Source: Achromobacter insolitus (GTDB lineage Bacteria; Pseudomonadota; Gammaproteobacteria; Burkholderiales; Burkholderiaceae_B). From it: 64,000 bases of DNA. Within the stretch, counting starts at the first letter, position 1; each line of letters starts with the position of its first letter. Where the stretch lies: contig NZ_NJIF01000001.1 of assembly GCF_002209555.1 (NCBI RefSeq), positions 806,001 to 870,000 on the forward strand, in the 5' to 3' direction. Below the pieces are notes generated by a model. That model did not search any database and was not told where the DNA came from. It saw only the letters and a program-made list of their open reading frames with translations. The position numbers were made by a program, and so were the translations under genes. Shown in pieces: positions 51,302 through 60,163 of this stretch.

Positions 51302-52150
51302 ATGGCAAGGCCCGCCGGCAAGGCAGAAAAGAACGCGGAACAGGCGCCGGCCTCGGCGCGCAGGGGCATCCAGTCGATCGAAGTGGGATTCCGGATCCTC
51401 GATGTCATCCGCAAGGCCGGCCACCCCCTGCCCCTGAAGGAAATCGCCGACGCCTGTGAGCTGACGGTGCCCAACGTCCATTACTACCTGGTGAGCTTCC
51501 AGAAGGTGGGCGTGGTGCAACAGCACGCGGACTCCGGCCACTACGGCCTGGGGCCGTATGCACTGCGCCTGGGCCTGGCCGCCCTCGAACAGTTCGACGT
51601 GTTCACCACCGCCCGGCCCATCATGGCCGAAGTCGCCGCGATCACCGGCCACACCGTGTTCCTGGGTGTCTGGGGCAACAAGGGGCCGACCATCGTCTAC
51701 CGCGTCGAAGGCGCCCGCAGCCGTCCGCTGCTGGAATTGCGCGTGGGCAGTGTGCTGCCGTTGTTGTCCTCGGCGCTGGGCCGCAACTTCCTGGCCCACC
51801 TGCCGGAGGCCAGCACGCGAGAACTCCTGGAACAGGAAATGGCTTCATCCGGCCTGGACGGATATGGCAGCGCCGCCGGCAAGTCCTACACACAGCAAGA
51901 CGTGCAGGCCATCCGCGACGAAGTCCTCAAGCACCACCTCAGCCGTTGCCGCGACGCGCTGCTGCCGCACTTCACGTCGCTGTCGGCCCCCATCTTCGAC
52001 ATGCTGGGCGAAATGAAAGCCGCCATCACCCTGATGGGCCCCGTGGGCGCCATCGACGATGACCTGCAATCCGGCACCGCCCACTTGCTCAGCGAAAAAG
52101 CCCGCTCGATCTCGGCCACGGCCGGCTGGGTGGAACCGCAGGCGCGCTGA
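51302..52150 (+). CDS. IclR-family transcriptional regulator
   Basis: A 282-residue regulator. A short Ala/Lys-rich start leads to the winged HTH (about residues 20-85: GIQSIEVGFRILDVIRKAGHPLPLKEIADACELTVPNVHYYLVS) and the effector domain (about 100-275). GGAGG precedes the ATG at 51302; the GTG four codons up is less likely. It is divergent from the MFS-nitrilase-flavin reductase operon and is its probable regulator, binding the pathway acid (inference). The 3' end is 18 bp from the convergent EAL gene. Confidence 0.93.
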   Translation: MARPAGKAEKNAEQAPASARRGIQSIEVGFRILDVIRKAGHPLPLKEIADACELTVPNVHYYLVSFQKVGVVQQHADSGHYGLGPYALRLGLAALEQFDVFTTARPIMAEVAAITGHTVFLGVWGNKGPTIVYRVEGARSRPLLELRVGSVLPLLSSALGRNFLAHLPEASTRELLEQEMASSGLDGYGSAAGKSYTQQDVQAIRDEVLKHHLSRCRDALLPHFTSLSAPIFDMLGEMKAAITLMGPVGAIDDDLQSGTAHLLSEKARSISATAGWVEPQAR

Positions 52151-52168
52151 GCGGCGCGGCGGTCCGCC

Positions 52169-53755
52169 TCATGCGCGCGCGTCGGGCAGCCGGCTGGGCG
52201 GCGGCGTGCTGGCCACGTTTTTCCGGTAGTACGCAATGAACTCCATCGCCGGCATGGGCTTGCCGTAGAGCCATCCCTGGCCAAAATCCACCTCGCGCGC
52301 CTTCAGGTGGTCCGCCTGCTCCTGGCGCTCGATGCCTTCGGCCACGGTCAGCAGATTCAAGGATTTCGCCATGTCGATGATGTGGTCCGTGACCTTGTGG
52401 GTCGCCGAATCGGTGCCTATCGTATCGACGAAGGACTTGTCGATCTTCAACGAATCCAGCGGCAGCCGCTGCAGGTACGACAGGCTGGAATACCCGGTGC
52501 CGAAATCATCAATGGCCACGGCATGGCCCTGCGCCCGGGCCTGGGCAATGACGCTGCAGGCCTTGTCCACATCCATGAAACCGCGTTCGGTCGCTTCCAG
52601 CCAGATCTGCTGCGGATCGATGGCCGTGCCTTCCAGCATGCGCTGGAGCACTCGCAGCGCCTTGCCGTCCTTGAGGTCGCTTGCGCTCAGATTGACCGCG
52701 ATGTGTGCCCCCCGGTCCTCGCCCAGCAGATCCTCCATGTCCCGGATCACCAGGCGGAACACCTCTTCGGTGATGCGGTTCATCAGCCCGTTGTCCTCGG
52801 CGATGGAAATGAAGAGGTCCGGCCGCAGCGTCTTGCCGCCGCGGCGGATCCACCGGACCAGCGCCTCGGCGCCGATGCAGCGTCCGGTCCGCAGGTCGAT
52901 GATGGGCTGGTAGTGCACAACGAACTCCCGACGCCTGATGGCGGCAGCCAGTTCGCCCGCGATCGACAGGCGCCGCCGCGACAGCCAGACCACCAGGCCG
53001 ATCATCACGGCCGCGACCAGCGCCCCCATGGGGAGCCAGAACAGGCGTTCGCGCGGCAACATATCCAGCGCTTCGCTTTGCGGTTCAAGCAGGACCACAG
53101 CCAGATCCGCATTGCGGGCGACGGCGCTGAGATAGGCCTCGTCGATGTCCAGCTTGCCGCCATTGAGCGCCTGGGACACCAGCACCAGATCGGGGTCGTT
53201 GCGGGTTCCAAGCATGCCCACGCCAGGCAGGACCACGGCGAGCTGGGCGTCGTCCGCCGCCGCTTTTTCGGTAAAGCGGCCCGGCTCAAGCAAGGCGCTG
53301 TAATCGCCGTGGCGCACCGCCACCATCCTGATGGAGGGGCTCAGCACCGGCACGGCGTCCAGCAGCAAGCGCGCGCCGTTGGTGAGTTCGACCTGCGCCG
53401 GCACCAAGGGCTCTTCGTAGCTGGGCACGCCCCAGGTGGTGCACTGGACGACGCCACCGGCCACAAAGGCCAGATCGTCCACGGCCCGATCCCGCAAGGC
53501 CAGGGCCCGCATGTGGCGAATGTGCTGCGACGAACAGGGCTCGAACGCAAGGTCGCCCAGATCGCGCAGCGTGGCCACGATCTGGTCCAGCATGTCCTGG
53601 GTTTCCGTCAGGATGCGCTCGGCCTGGCCGTCCAGATAGCGCTGCTCGCCCGCCACCGCGCGCGCCCAGGACATGTGCAGCGCGAAGCCGATGGGCAGCA
53701 GCGCTGCGGCGGCGGCGAGAGCGATGGCGATGCCGATTACATACTTGCGCGGCAT
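52169..53755 (-). CDS. Membrane CSS-domain/EAL c-di-GMP phosphodiesterase
   Basis: A 528-residue inner-membrane protein. Helix 1 is at about residues 7-27, and a periplasmic CSS-motif sensor follows (FEPCSSQHIRHM near residue 72, second Cys near 104). Helix 2 is at about 243-262, then a cytoplasmic EAL domain. Catalytic markers are complete: GAEALVRW, VNLSASDL, WLEATERGF, AIDDFGTGYSSLSYL, LKIDKSF and VAEGIE. It should hydrolyse c-di-GMP to pGpG. In E. coli, the redox state of CSS cysteines, set by DsbA/DsbB, controls these enzymes. Single gene, convergent with IclR; no GGDEF partner in the window. Confidence 0.93.
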   Translation of the reverse strand: MPRKYVIGIAIALAAAAALLPIGFALHMSWARAVAGEQRYLDGQAERILTETQDMLDQIVATLRDLGDLAFEPCSSQHIRHMRALALRDRAVDDLAFVAGGVVQCTTWGVPSYEEPLVPAQVELTNGARLLLDAVPVLSPSIRMVAVRHGDYSALLEPGRFTEKAAADDAQLAVVLPGVGMLGTRNDPDLVLVSQALNGGKLDIDEAYLSAVARNADLAVVLLEPQSEALDMLPRERLFWLPMGALVAAVMIGLVVWLSRRRLSIAGELAAAIRRREFVVHYQPIIDLRTGRCIGAEALVRWIRRGGKTLRPDLFISIAEDNGLMNRITEEVFRLVIRDMEDLLGEDRGAHIAVNLSASDLKDGKALRVLQRMLEGTAIDPQQIWLEATERGFMDVDKACSVIAQARAQGHAVAIDDFGTGYSSLSYLQRLPLDSLKIDKSFVDTIGTDSATHKVTDHIIDMAKSLNLLTVAEGIERQEQADHLKAREVDFGQGWLYGKPMPAMEFIAYYRKNVASTPPPSRLPDARA

Positions 53756-53854
53756 CGAGGCCGTCCCCAGGGATCGCCGGCTGGCGAGGTTATATCTTTT
53801 TACACTTTTTGGGGGGCAAGTGTCTGCATCAATTTCCGCGCGCCGGCGGCGGTG

Positions 53855-54835
53855 TCAGCCTTCCGCTACGATCTTCGCATCGCGGATGGTCTGGGCGTAC
53901 TTCTGCTGCTCCTGTTTCATGAAATCGGCGAAGCGCTGAACGCTGCCGCCACCGTCCTCCGCCCCCACCTGCGCCAGCTTCTCCTGGACATCGGCCATCG
54001 CCAGCACGCGATCGATGTCCTGGTTCATGCGTTGCACCATGGCGGCCGGCATCTTGCCGGGACCCACCATGCCGAACCAGATGCTGGCCTCGAAGCCGGG
54101 GTAGCCCTGTTCGGCCACGGTGGGCACATTGGGCTGGCTCTTGGACCGCTGCTGCAGGGTTTGCGCCAACGCGATCACCTTGCCGGACTGCACCAGCGGC
54201 GTGGCGGTGGTCATGCCTTCGAAGCAGTACTGCACGTGCCCGCCCATCAAGTCGTTCATCAGGGGAGCCGACCCCTTGTAGGGGACGTGCAGCACGTCGA
54301 TACCGGCGCGGGCCTTGAAGATTTCCAGCGCAAGATGCTGCGCCGAGCCGCTGCCGGCAGAACCAAATACGATCTTGCCCGGTTGCGCCTTGCATAGCGC
54401 GACCAGTTCGGGCAGCGTCTTGGCGGGCTGCGTAGCGCCGCCGATCAGGATGGTGGGCGTCTTGCCGACCAGGGCGATGGGCGTGAAGTCGCGCTCCACC
54501 GAATAGGCCAGCTTGGGCTGCAGCCCGGGCGCGATGCCATGGCTGTTGACGTGGGCCATCAGCAGGGTGTTGCCGTCGTTGGGTTGGCGCGCCACCTGTT
54601 CGGCGGCGATGATGCCGGCCGCGCCCGCGCGGTTCTCGACGATGACCGGAATATTCCACATCACGCCCAGCTTCTGTCCCAGCAGGCGGGCCAGCACGTC
54701 CGTGCCGCCGCCTGCGGGAAAGCCCACCACGATCTTTACCGGCCCTTGCGGCAGGTCTTGCGCCCGCGCCGCCGCCGGCAAGACCAGCGCGGCCCCCAGC
54801 GCTGCCGCGCCGGTCATGAATTGCCTACGTTGCAT
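53855..54835 (-). CDS. Tripartite tricarboxylate transporter substrate-binding protein (Bug/TctC family)
   Basis: A 326-residue periplasmic receptor. The signal starts MQRRQFMTGAAALGAALVL, which has a twin-arginine-like RRQFM, so Tat export is possible. Domain motifs are VGFPAGGGTD, ENRAGAAGI and HVPYKGSAPLMNDLMGG. GAGGAG is 8 nt before the ATG. It lies 55 bp downstream of an enolase-superfamily gene on the same strand, so it may bind that enzyme's sugar-acid or related substrate (inference). Confidence 0.93.
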   Translation of the reverse strand: MQRRQFMTGAAALGAALVLPAAARAQDLPQGPVKIVVGFPAGGGTDVLARLLGQKLGVMWNIPVIVENRAGAAGIIAAEQVARQPNDGNTLLMAHVNSHGIAPGLQPKLAYSVERDFTPIALVGKTPTILIGGATQPAKTLPELVALCKAQPGKIVFGSAGSGSAQHLALEIFKARAGIDVLHVPYKGSAPLMNDLMGGHVQYCFEGMTTATPLVQSGKVIALAQTLQQRSKSQPNVPTVAEQGYPGFEASIWFGMVGPGKMPAAMVQRMNQDIDRVLAMADVQEKLAQVGAEDGGGSVQRFADFMKQEQQKYAQTIRDAKIVAEG

Positions 54836-54890
54836 TGCTGTCTCCTCGCGCCGGTCCAGCGGCCGACGACTGATTATCGAAACACTGCCA

Positions 54891-56018
54891 TCAGCGGGGC
54901 ACGCGGCTCCACTTGCCGTAGCGTTCGACCATGCGCTCGTCAAAGCCGAAGCCCAGGCCGGGTTCCTGGTGCAGGATCACGCGTCCCTGCTTGTGTGTCA
55001 GCTGGCGGTCCACCAGCTTGCGGAAGTTCAGCACCTGATCGTCCCAGAAGAATTCGACGTAGCGCGCATTGGGCGTCGCGGCGACCAGCGGAGCGTGCAC
55101 ATCATGGAACCAATGCGGGCAGACCATGACGCCATAGCTGGCGGCGGTGGCGGCGATGCGCTTCCATTCGGTGATGCCGCCGCAGACCGCGGCGTCGGTT
55201 TGCAGAATGCCCGCCGCGCCCTTGTCCAGCAATTCCTTGTGATACCAGCGGCCATAGCCGATCTCGGCGGTGGCGATGGGCAGGCGCGTCAGGCGCGCCA
55301 GCTTGGCATGGCTGTCGATGTCGTCGGGGCCGAAGGGTTCTTCGATGAAGTACGGGTCGTACTGTTCAAAGCGGCGGATGTATTGCATGGCCTGGGTCAC
55401 GTCCTGCCAGGCGTTGTTGCAGTCCATCATCAGCTCGACGTCGGGTCCGATGGCTGCGCGCGCGGCTTTCAGGCGCGCCTCTTCCTCTGCCGGCGACAAG
55501 CGGCCGGTCTTCATCTTGACGGCACGGAAGCCCTTGTCCACGTAGCTCGCCATTTCCTCGCCCAGGTGCTGGGGCGTCTTGCCATCCAGGTAATAGCCGC
55601 CGCTGGCGTAGGCCGGCACGGATTCCAGTTCGACCGCACCCAGGAACTTGTGCAGCGGCAAACCGGCGGTCTTGGCGTTCAGGTCCCACAACGCGATGTC
55701 CAGGGCGCTCAGCGCCCGCATCACCGTGCCTTGGCGGCCCTGCAGCAGGGCTTCCTGGTACATGGACTGCCACAGGCCTTCGACGGCATGCGTATCCTTG
55801 CCCAGCAGCACCGGACCCAGCAGCCCCTGCACCGCGGCTTCGAAGATGGCACCACCGGCGCTGCCCACGTAGCAGAAGCCGATGCCTTCCACGCCGTCGG
55901 TGGAACGGACCTTCACGAGGCCGTAATGCCGCGTCGACACGGTGCGGTTCGAAAACGAAGTCACCTTGTCCAGCGGCACCGCTGCGGCGCATACGTCTAT
56001 GGATTCAATGATGGGCAC
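54891..56018 (-). CDS. Mandelate racemase/muconate lactonizing enzyme family protein (enolase superfamily)
   Basis: 375 residues. An N-terminal capping domain precedes a TIM barrel. Catalytic features are the K-x-K motif AVKMKTG (about residue 168), metal ligands in LMMDCNN, FIEEPF and TAEIG, and a histidine on the last strands (VCPHWFHD). This combination fits acid-sugar dehydratases or racemases of the MR subgroup; the substrate is not predictable by eye. The start codon is GTG with AAGGAG 7-8 nt upstream. First gene of an operon with a Bug receptor, divergent from a LysR gene. Confidence 0.92.
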   Translation of the reverse strand: MPIIESIDVCAAAVPLDKVTSFSNRTVSTRHYGLVKVRSTDGVEGIGFCYVGSAGGAIFEAAVQGLLGPVLLGKDTHAVEGLWQSMYQEALLQGRQGTVMRALSALDIALWDLNAKTAGLPLHKFLGAVELESVPAYASGGYYLDGKTPQHLGEEMASYVDKGFRAVKMKTGRLSPAEEEARLKAARAAIGPDVELMMDCNNAWQDVTQAMQYIRRFEQYDPYFIEEPFGPDDIDSHAKLARLTRLPIATAEIGYGRWYHKELLDKGAAGILQTDAAVCGGITEWKRIAATAASYGVMVCPHWFHDVHAPLVAATPNARYVEFFWDDQVLNFRKLVDRQLTHKQGRVILHQEPGLGFGFDERMVERYGKWSRVPR

Positions 56019-56180
56019 AACTGGCTCCTTGGTAGTCGCGATATTCGGGCTGGCGCGGCCGGCGCATCGTGCGCGGCCTCAACGCTCTGACCGTATTCTT
56101 GCCCCCGCCAAAGAAAACAACAATTATCTTCATCCATCTTTAGAATACGTAAAAAGCATCTTTTAGGGAGGCCCCTGACC

Positions 56181-57059
56181 GTGGATTCGCGCTTTCTGCA
56201 AACCTATGTGCATGTGGTGGAGCTGGGTTCCATCGCCCAGGCCGCGCGCCATCAGGGGCTGACTCCCGCCACCGTGCAACAGCGGCTGCGCGCGCTTGAA
56301 GCGGACATGGGCAGCGCCTTGATCGCGCGTTCCGGCCGCACCGTCAAGCCCACGCAGGCAGGCTTGCGGATTCTCGAACGGGCTCGCGCCATCCTGCGCG
56401 ACGTGCGCGACCTGCGTTCCGCCGCTTCCGACACCGAACTCCCGGCCGGCCCGTTGCGTCTGGGCGCCACGCCCACCGCGCTGACCGGCATCATGCCGCC
56501 CGTGCTGAGAACGTGGGTGGCGCGCCATCCCCATATCGAAATCTATATAGAACCCGCGCCCACCACCCTGCTCTATGGCAAGGTGCTGTCCGGCGAACTG
56601 GACGGCGCGCTGCTGGTGCATCCCCTGTTCGCCATACCCAAGACCTGCGCCTGGCGCGACCTGCGGCAGGAACCCCTGGTGCTGGTCACGCCAGCCGGCA
56701 TGAAGGTGCGGGATCCCCTGGAGATCCTCGCGCGCGAACCCTACATCTGCTATGACCGCAGTGTGGTGGGCGGCAAGATGGCCGACGATTATCTGCGCGC
56801 GCGCAACCTGCGGCCGCATGTGAGGTTCGAGCTCGATGGAATCGATTCCATCGCCAAGCTGGTATCGGAGGGATTAGGTGTGGCGCTGCTGCCTGATTGG
56901 GCGGCCACGGGCGAGCCGTCGGCGAGCGTCAGGCGTTGGCCCTTGCCGCCGCCCTGCCCGGTGCGCACCGTAGGCGCGATCTGGCTGCGCTCCGGCGTGC
57001 GCTCGGCGCTGATGCAGGCCTTCGTGGAAATGGCCGAGACCCAGCTCGGCCTGGATTGA
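56181..57059 (+). CDS. LysR-family transcriptional regulator
   Basis: A 292-residue LysR protein. The HTH (about residues 1-60) includes GSIAQAARHQGLTPATVQQRLRALE; the effector domain has the usual GATPTALTG and LVSEGLGVALLP. The start is GTG with GGGAGG 9 nt upstream. It is divergent from the enolase-superfamily gene across a 160-bp AT-rich gap and is probably its regulator. The 3' end faces the amidohydrolase gene 15 bp away. Confidence 0.92.
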   Translation: MDSRFLQTYVHVVELGSIAQAARHQGLTPATVQQRLRALEADMGSALIARSGRTVKPTQAGLRILERARAILRDVRDLRSAASDTELPAGPLRLGATPTALTGIMPPVLRTWVARHPHIEIYIEPAPTTLLYGKVLSGELDGALLVHPLFAIPKTCAWRDLRQEPLVLVTPAGMKVRDPLEILAREPYICYDRSVVGGKMADDYLRARNLRPHVRFELDGIDSIAKLVSEGLGVALLPDWAATGEPSASVRRWPLPPPCPVRTVGAIWLRSGVRSALMQAFVEMAETQLGLD

Positions 57060-57073
57060 ACGCGAAAGGCCCC

Positions 57074-58270
57074 TCAGCCCTGGGAAAGCGCGTCCCGGCC
57101 GTCGCGCGCCACGACTACGCCGCCCGACACGACCAGGCGGCGCGGCGCCCGTGCTGCCACCGCTTGCGCGATGCAGCTGGCATCGACCAGCACCAGATCT
57201 GCGCGCGCCCCCGGCGTCAGCCCATAGTTCGAGAACCCGCACGCGCGGGCTGCGGCATCGGTCACGCAGTCGAAGGCCCACTCGACTTCATCGTCGCGGC
57301 GCAGGTCGTTGCGCAGGCCGATCAACATGGCGCGAGCCAGCATGTCCGGACTGCCATAGGGCGTCCAGGTGTCGCGGATTCCGTCATTGCCGCCGAAGAT
57401 CGTCACCCCTGCCTCACGGCAGGCTCGCACGGCCGGCACGGGGCGCGACGGCGGCGCCGTGGTCAATAAGGCGACCTCCAACGTGGCCAGCCGACGTAGC
57501 AAACCGTCCAGCCGCTTCGCATCCACGCCGCCCAGACAGAAAGCGTGGCTGATGACAACCTTGCCCTGCATGCCCAGCGCCTGAACGCGGTCCAGGATCA
57601 GGTCCAGCGTGAAGGCACCCAGTTCGCCCGGTTCGTGCAAGTGGATATCGATGGGCTTGCCGTGCTTGTCCGCAATACCGAACAACACATCGAGCGAGCG
57701 CGCCGGATCGCGATCGATGGCGGAGGGATCCAGTCCGCCCAGCACATCCGCCCCCTGCCCCAGGGCCTGATCCAGCAACTCGGCCGTGCCTGGCCGGATC
57801 AGCAGGCCCGACTGCGGGAAGGCTACGGTCTGGATTTCGACGCGGCCGGCCAGTTCCTGGCGCGTGGCATGCACGCCTTCCAGGTGGCGCAACCCCGCTT
57901 CGGTGTCGATATCGACATGCGTGCGGATCCGCGTCGTGCCTTCACGCAGGAAGGCCAGGGCCAGGGCGCGCGAATGGCTGGCGGCGTCATGACCGGTTCG
58001 AGCGCGCCAGGCGCGCTCGTTCTCGATGCGGTCGGTCAGCGCCGGCCCCACTTCGTTCACGTACCAGGGAGAATCCCAGGTGGTCTTGTCCAGATGCGTA
58101 TGGCCTTCAACCAGACCCGGCAGGAGCAAGGCGCCTGCGCCATCCTCCACGAGCGTGCCCGGGTCGACGGCGAGGCCGGGCCCAATGCGCTGGATACAGC
58201 CACCGCGCACGAGCACGTCCGCCGCGCCGCCTTGCGGCACGCGGACGTTCTTCAACAACAGATCGGTCAT
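57074..58270 (-). CDS. Cytosine deaminase-like amidohydrolase
   Basis: A 398-residue amidohydrolase-superfamily enzyme. Metal and catalytic motifs appear in order: EGHTHLDKT (H-x-H, about residue 57), HLHEPGE (about 210), SHAFCLG (about 243) and the aspartate in FGGNDGIRDTWTPYG (about 300). These match CodA-type deaminases, which hydrolyse cytosine, creatinine or other cyclic amidines with Fe or Zn. Its C-terminal beta domain includes PGARADLVLVDA. AGGAA precedes the ATG. No transporter is adjacent; the substrate could equally be an N-acyl or cyclic amide. Confidence 0.9.
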   Translation of the reverse strand: MTDLLLKNVRVPQGGAADVLVRGGCIQRIGPGLAVDPGTLVEDGAGALLLPGLVEGHTHLDKTTWDSPWYVNEVGPALTDRIENERAWRARTGHDAASHSRALALAFLREGTTRIRTHVDIDTEAGLRHLEGVHATRQELAGRVEIQTVAFPQSGLLIRPGTAELLDQALGQGADVLGGLDPSAIDRDPARSLDVLFGIADKHGKPIDIHLHEPGELGAFTLDLILDRVQALGMQGKVVISHAFCLGGVDAKRLDGLLRRLATLEVALLTTAPPSRPVPAVRACREAGVTIFGGNDGIRDTWTPYGSPDMLARAMLIGLRNDLRRDDEVEWAFDCVTDAAARACGFSNYGLTPGARADLVLVDASCIAQAVAARAPRRLVVSGGVVVARDGRDALSQG

Positions 58271-58337
58271 GACAGGGTTCCTGGCACCGCGCGCGGCGGG
58301 CGGTCGGGCGCCGGCCGGGGGGCAAGCGCCGTCAAGC

Positions 58338-58535
58338 TCAGACTTGGGGCGGTTCTATCCAGAAAAAGCGTTCGCCCTGGCGGACCATGTCGGCCACGCC
58401 TTCGGCGCCGATGCGGTAATCCGTGCCCATCAGCGTGGCGCCGCCATCCTCGTGGATATGGATGATGGCCAGCGGGTCGTTTGCCATGGTGTACCAGTAG
58501 TAACCCGGCTTGAGATCATGCAGGTTCGTAGTCAT
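58338..58535 (-). CDS. Small hypothetical protein
   Basis: 65 residues, starting MTTNLHDLKPGYYWYTMAND and containing IIHIHEDGGATLMG and GERFFWIEPP. A compact beta-rich protein of unknown family is likely; the aromatic content and regular alternation argue for a real gene. The frame is open 36 codons further upstream, but that part is Arg/Gly-rich and unlike coding sequence. No good ribosome binding site is seen. It lies 67 bp upstream of the amidohydrolase, same strand. Function not assigned. Confidence 0.6.
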   Translation of the reverse strand: MTTNLHDLKPGYYWYTMANDPLAIIHIHEDGGATLMGTDYRIGAEGVADMVRQGERFFWIEPPQV

Positions 58536-58726
58536 GTTTCGAGTATACAAACATCCCCCCGCCGTATTCAAAAAGACACACAAATCCAGGCCATGCCTGA
58601 CACGATGAGCGCGAAACGGCATACTTCCCGGTTCCAGGCCCAAACCGCCCGCACCGTTGACGTGCGTCGACCCGGCTGTCGCCGCATCGGCGCATATGCT
58701 TTGATCGTGAGAGGAACCGCGAGCGT

Positions 58727-59239
58727 ATGAAAAGGCAGTCTCTTCAATTCAGCGAGCCGCTCAAACAAGCTGTTTTGGACGGCCGCAAAGTGCAGAGCCG
58801 GCGCATCCTGAAGCCGCAACCGACCAAACTGACCACGGTTTGGTATGCCGATGCCGCGGATTCCGGCAGATGGGTGGCCATGGGACCATCCCTGGATAAT
58901 CCTTCCGAACTGCGCAAAACCTCCAGCTGGGTCAGATGCCCTTATGGAAAGTCAGGCGATAGCATCGAATTGACCGACGAAGCGGGCGTTCCCTTCGCGA
59001 CCGCCGTCATTGTGGGCGTGCGCGTGCAACGCCTGCAGACCCTGTCCGAGGCCGATGCCCGCGCCGAAGGTACCCACGCGTTGTATCAAAGCTCCGCCCT
59101 GCTCCCTGGCGTGCCGCTGCAGACCGCCTTCGCGTTGACGTGGTGCGAACGCTATGGCGCGCACGCCTGGGCCGCAAACCCCTGGGTATGGGTCGTCGAA
59201 TTCCGCCGTCAGCAAACGGACGGCGAGCAAGATATCTAG
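58727..59239 (+). CDS. ASCH-like protein of phage/prophage type
   Basis: 170 residues. It begins MKRQSLQFSEPLKQAVLDGRKVQSRRILKPQP, has CPYGKSGDSIELTDEAG and VRVQRLQTLSEADARAEG in the middle, and ends ANPWVWVVEF. This order is that of the ASCH-related proteins common in phages and prophages (GRKTQTRR-KPQP, CPYG-PGD, ISEADA-EG, NPWVWVVEF). The usual aromatic/acidic stretch after PGD (such as WVRETW) is missing here. ASCH folds bind RNA or modified nucleosides; some cleave N4-acetylcytidine. GAGAGGAA lies about 11 nt before the ATG. No other phage genes are nearby, so this is probably a remnant or domesticated copy. Confidence 0.78.
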   Translation: MKRQSLQFSEPLKQAVLDGRKVQSRRILKPQPTKLTTVWYADAADSGRWVAMGPSLDNPSELRKTSSWVRCPYGKSGDSIELTDEAGVPFATAVIVGVRVQRLQTLSEADARAEGTHALYQSSALLPGVPLQTAFALTWCERYGAHAWAANPWVWVVEFRRQQTDGEQDI

Positions 59240-59556
59240 TGCGCTGGCTGGCGGGCCCCAGGAAACTGGTGCACCCGCGCAACGCCGTTACGCGGAAACA
59301 GGGGCGGATGGTGACTGCCTGTAACCAGGCCGTCAGGCTTCATCCGATTCCAGGCAATTTCAATCTATTTCAATCCTGGCCCTCCCAGAGCGGACCGATG
59401 CTGCTGCGGAGCAGCAAGAGGCGTGCCCCACCGGCGGGGGCGGTTGCGGATTGTCGCGATTGACGCCGACCCGCTTACTTCTGGCGGCGCAAAAAGCCCG
59501 AAAATGGCATCAACGAATACTCAACTTTGCTGCGTCATGCGGCAGGCAGGTGCAAC
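59240..59556. other. Intergenic region after the ASCH gene
   Basis: 317 bp. I see no convincing gene, terminator or operator. Confidence 0.35.
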
Positions 59557-59886
59557 ATGAAAAAATGGCTTATCGCTGGTGCTGGTGCGGCTGGGCTGCT
59601 GATCTCCAGCGTCGCCCTGGCTCGTGTGGACGTGGGCATCTCCATCGGCTTGCCCGGTGTCGTGTACCCGGCGCCCGTGTATGTCGCGCCCCAGCCGGTA
59701 TACGTGCCGCCCCCGCCGCCCGTCTACTACCGCCCGGCGCCGGTTTATGTCGCGCCGCCCGTGGTCTACCCGGCGCCGGTTTATTATCGCGGCGGCGGCC
59801 GCTACTATGACCGCGGCTACTATTATGGCCGCGGACGCGGACATGACCACCATCACGGCCGCGGCCGCGGACACGACCGCGATTAA
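59557..59886 (+). CDS. Secreted Pro/Tyr/Val-repeat protein with His/Gly/Arg-rich tail
   Basis: 109 residues. A Sec signal peptide (MKKWLIAGAGAAGLLISSVALA) precedes VDVGISIGLPG, then degenerate repeats of the P-x-P-V-Y-V/Y type (PAPVYVAPQPVYVPPPPP, PAPVYYR; about residues 35-80), and a tail of RGRGHD/HHH units. Short proteins of this design occur widely in Burkholderiales next to the envelope; function is unknown. The His-rich tail could bind metal. Weak AGG lies before the ATG at 59557. It ends about 50 bp before an intrinsic terminator; monocistronic. Confidence 0.8.
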   Translation: MKKWLIAGAGAAGLLISSVALARVDVGISIGLPGVVYPAPVYVAPQPVYVPPPPPVYYRPAPVYVAPPVVYPAPVYYRGGGRYYDRGYYYGRGRGHDHHHGRGRGHDRD

Positions 59887-59938
59887 AGTTTGAGGCTGTT
59901 GCCGGCCGCCAGCCGGTTAACGCCAGCCCGGAAAAGAC

Positions 59939-59967
59939 AAAGGCCACTCGAAAGAGTGGCCTTTTTT
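59939..59967 (+). terminator. Intrinsic terminator
   Basis: 11-bp arms AAAGGCCACTC (59939-59949) and complement (59954-59964), GAAA loop, with a T6 run overlapping the right arm. Confidence 0.88.
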
Positions 59968-60001
59968 CTGCGGGCAATATCCGGTGCCGCGCGGAAATGT
60001 C

Positions 60002-60163
60002 TCAGGCCGCGGGGGTCTGCACGGGTTTACCGGCCAGCGCGACCGGTTGCTGCGGCGCCTGCCGGGACTTGCCGTCCACCCATCGCGGTGCGGCTTCCTG
60101 AACGAGATCGATCCAGCGGCGGGGCTCGCTCGACGACCGCCACCAACCATTATGCGGACGCAT
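60002..60163 (-). CDS. Possible very small protein downstream of the 82-residue gene
   Basis: 53 codons starting MRPHNGWWRSSSEPRRWIDLV. They overlap the upstream gene's 3' end by 14 nt. The C-terminal half is Pro/Gln/Ala-rich. The reading frame has little support beyond position; it may be non-coding. Confidence 0.3.
   Translation of the reverse strand: MRPHNGWWRSSSEPRRWIDLVQEAAPRWVDGKSRQAPQQPVALAGKPVQTPAA

Noticed and set aside
58727-59239. A complete prophage around the ASCH gene
   Set aside because: No integrase, terminase, capsid or tail genes flank it; the neighbours are metabolic or housekeeping genes.
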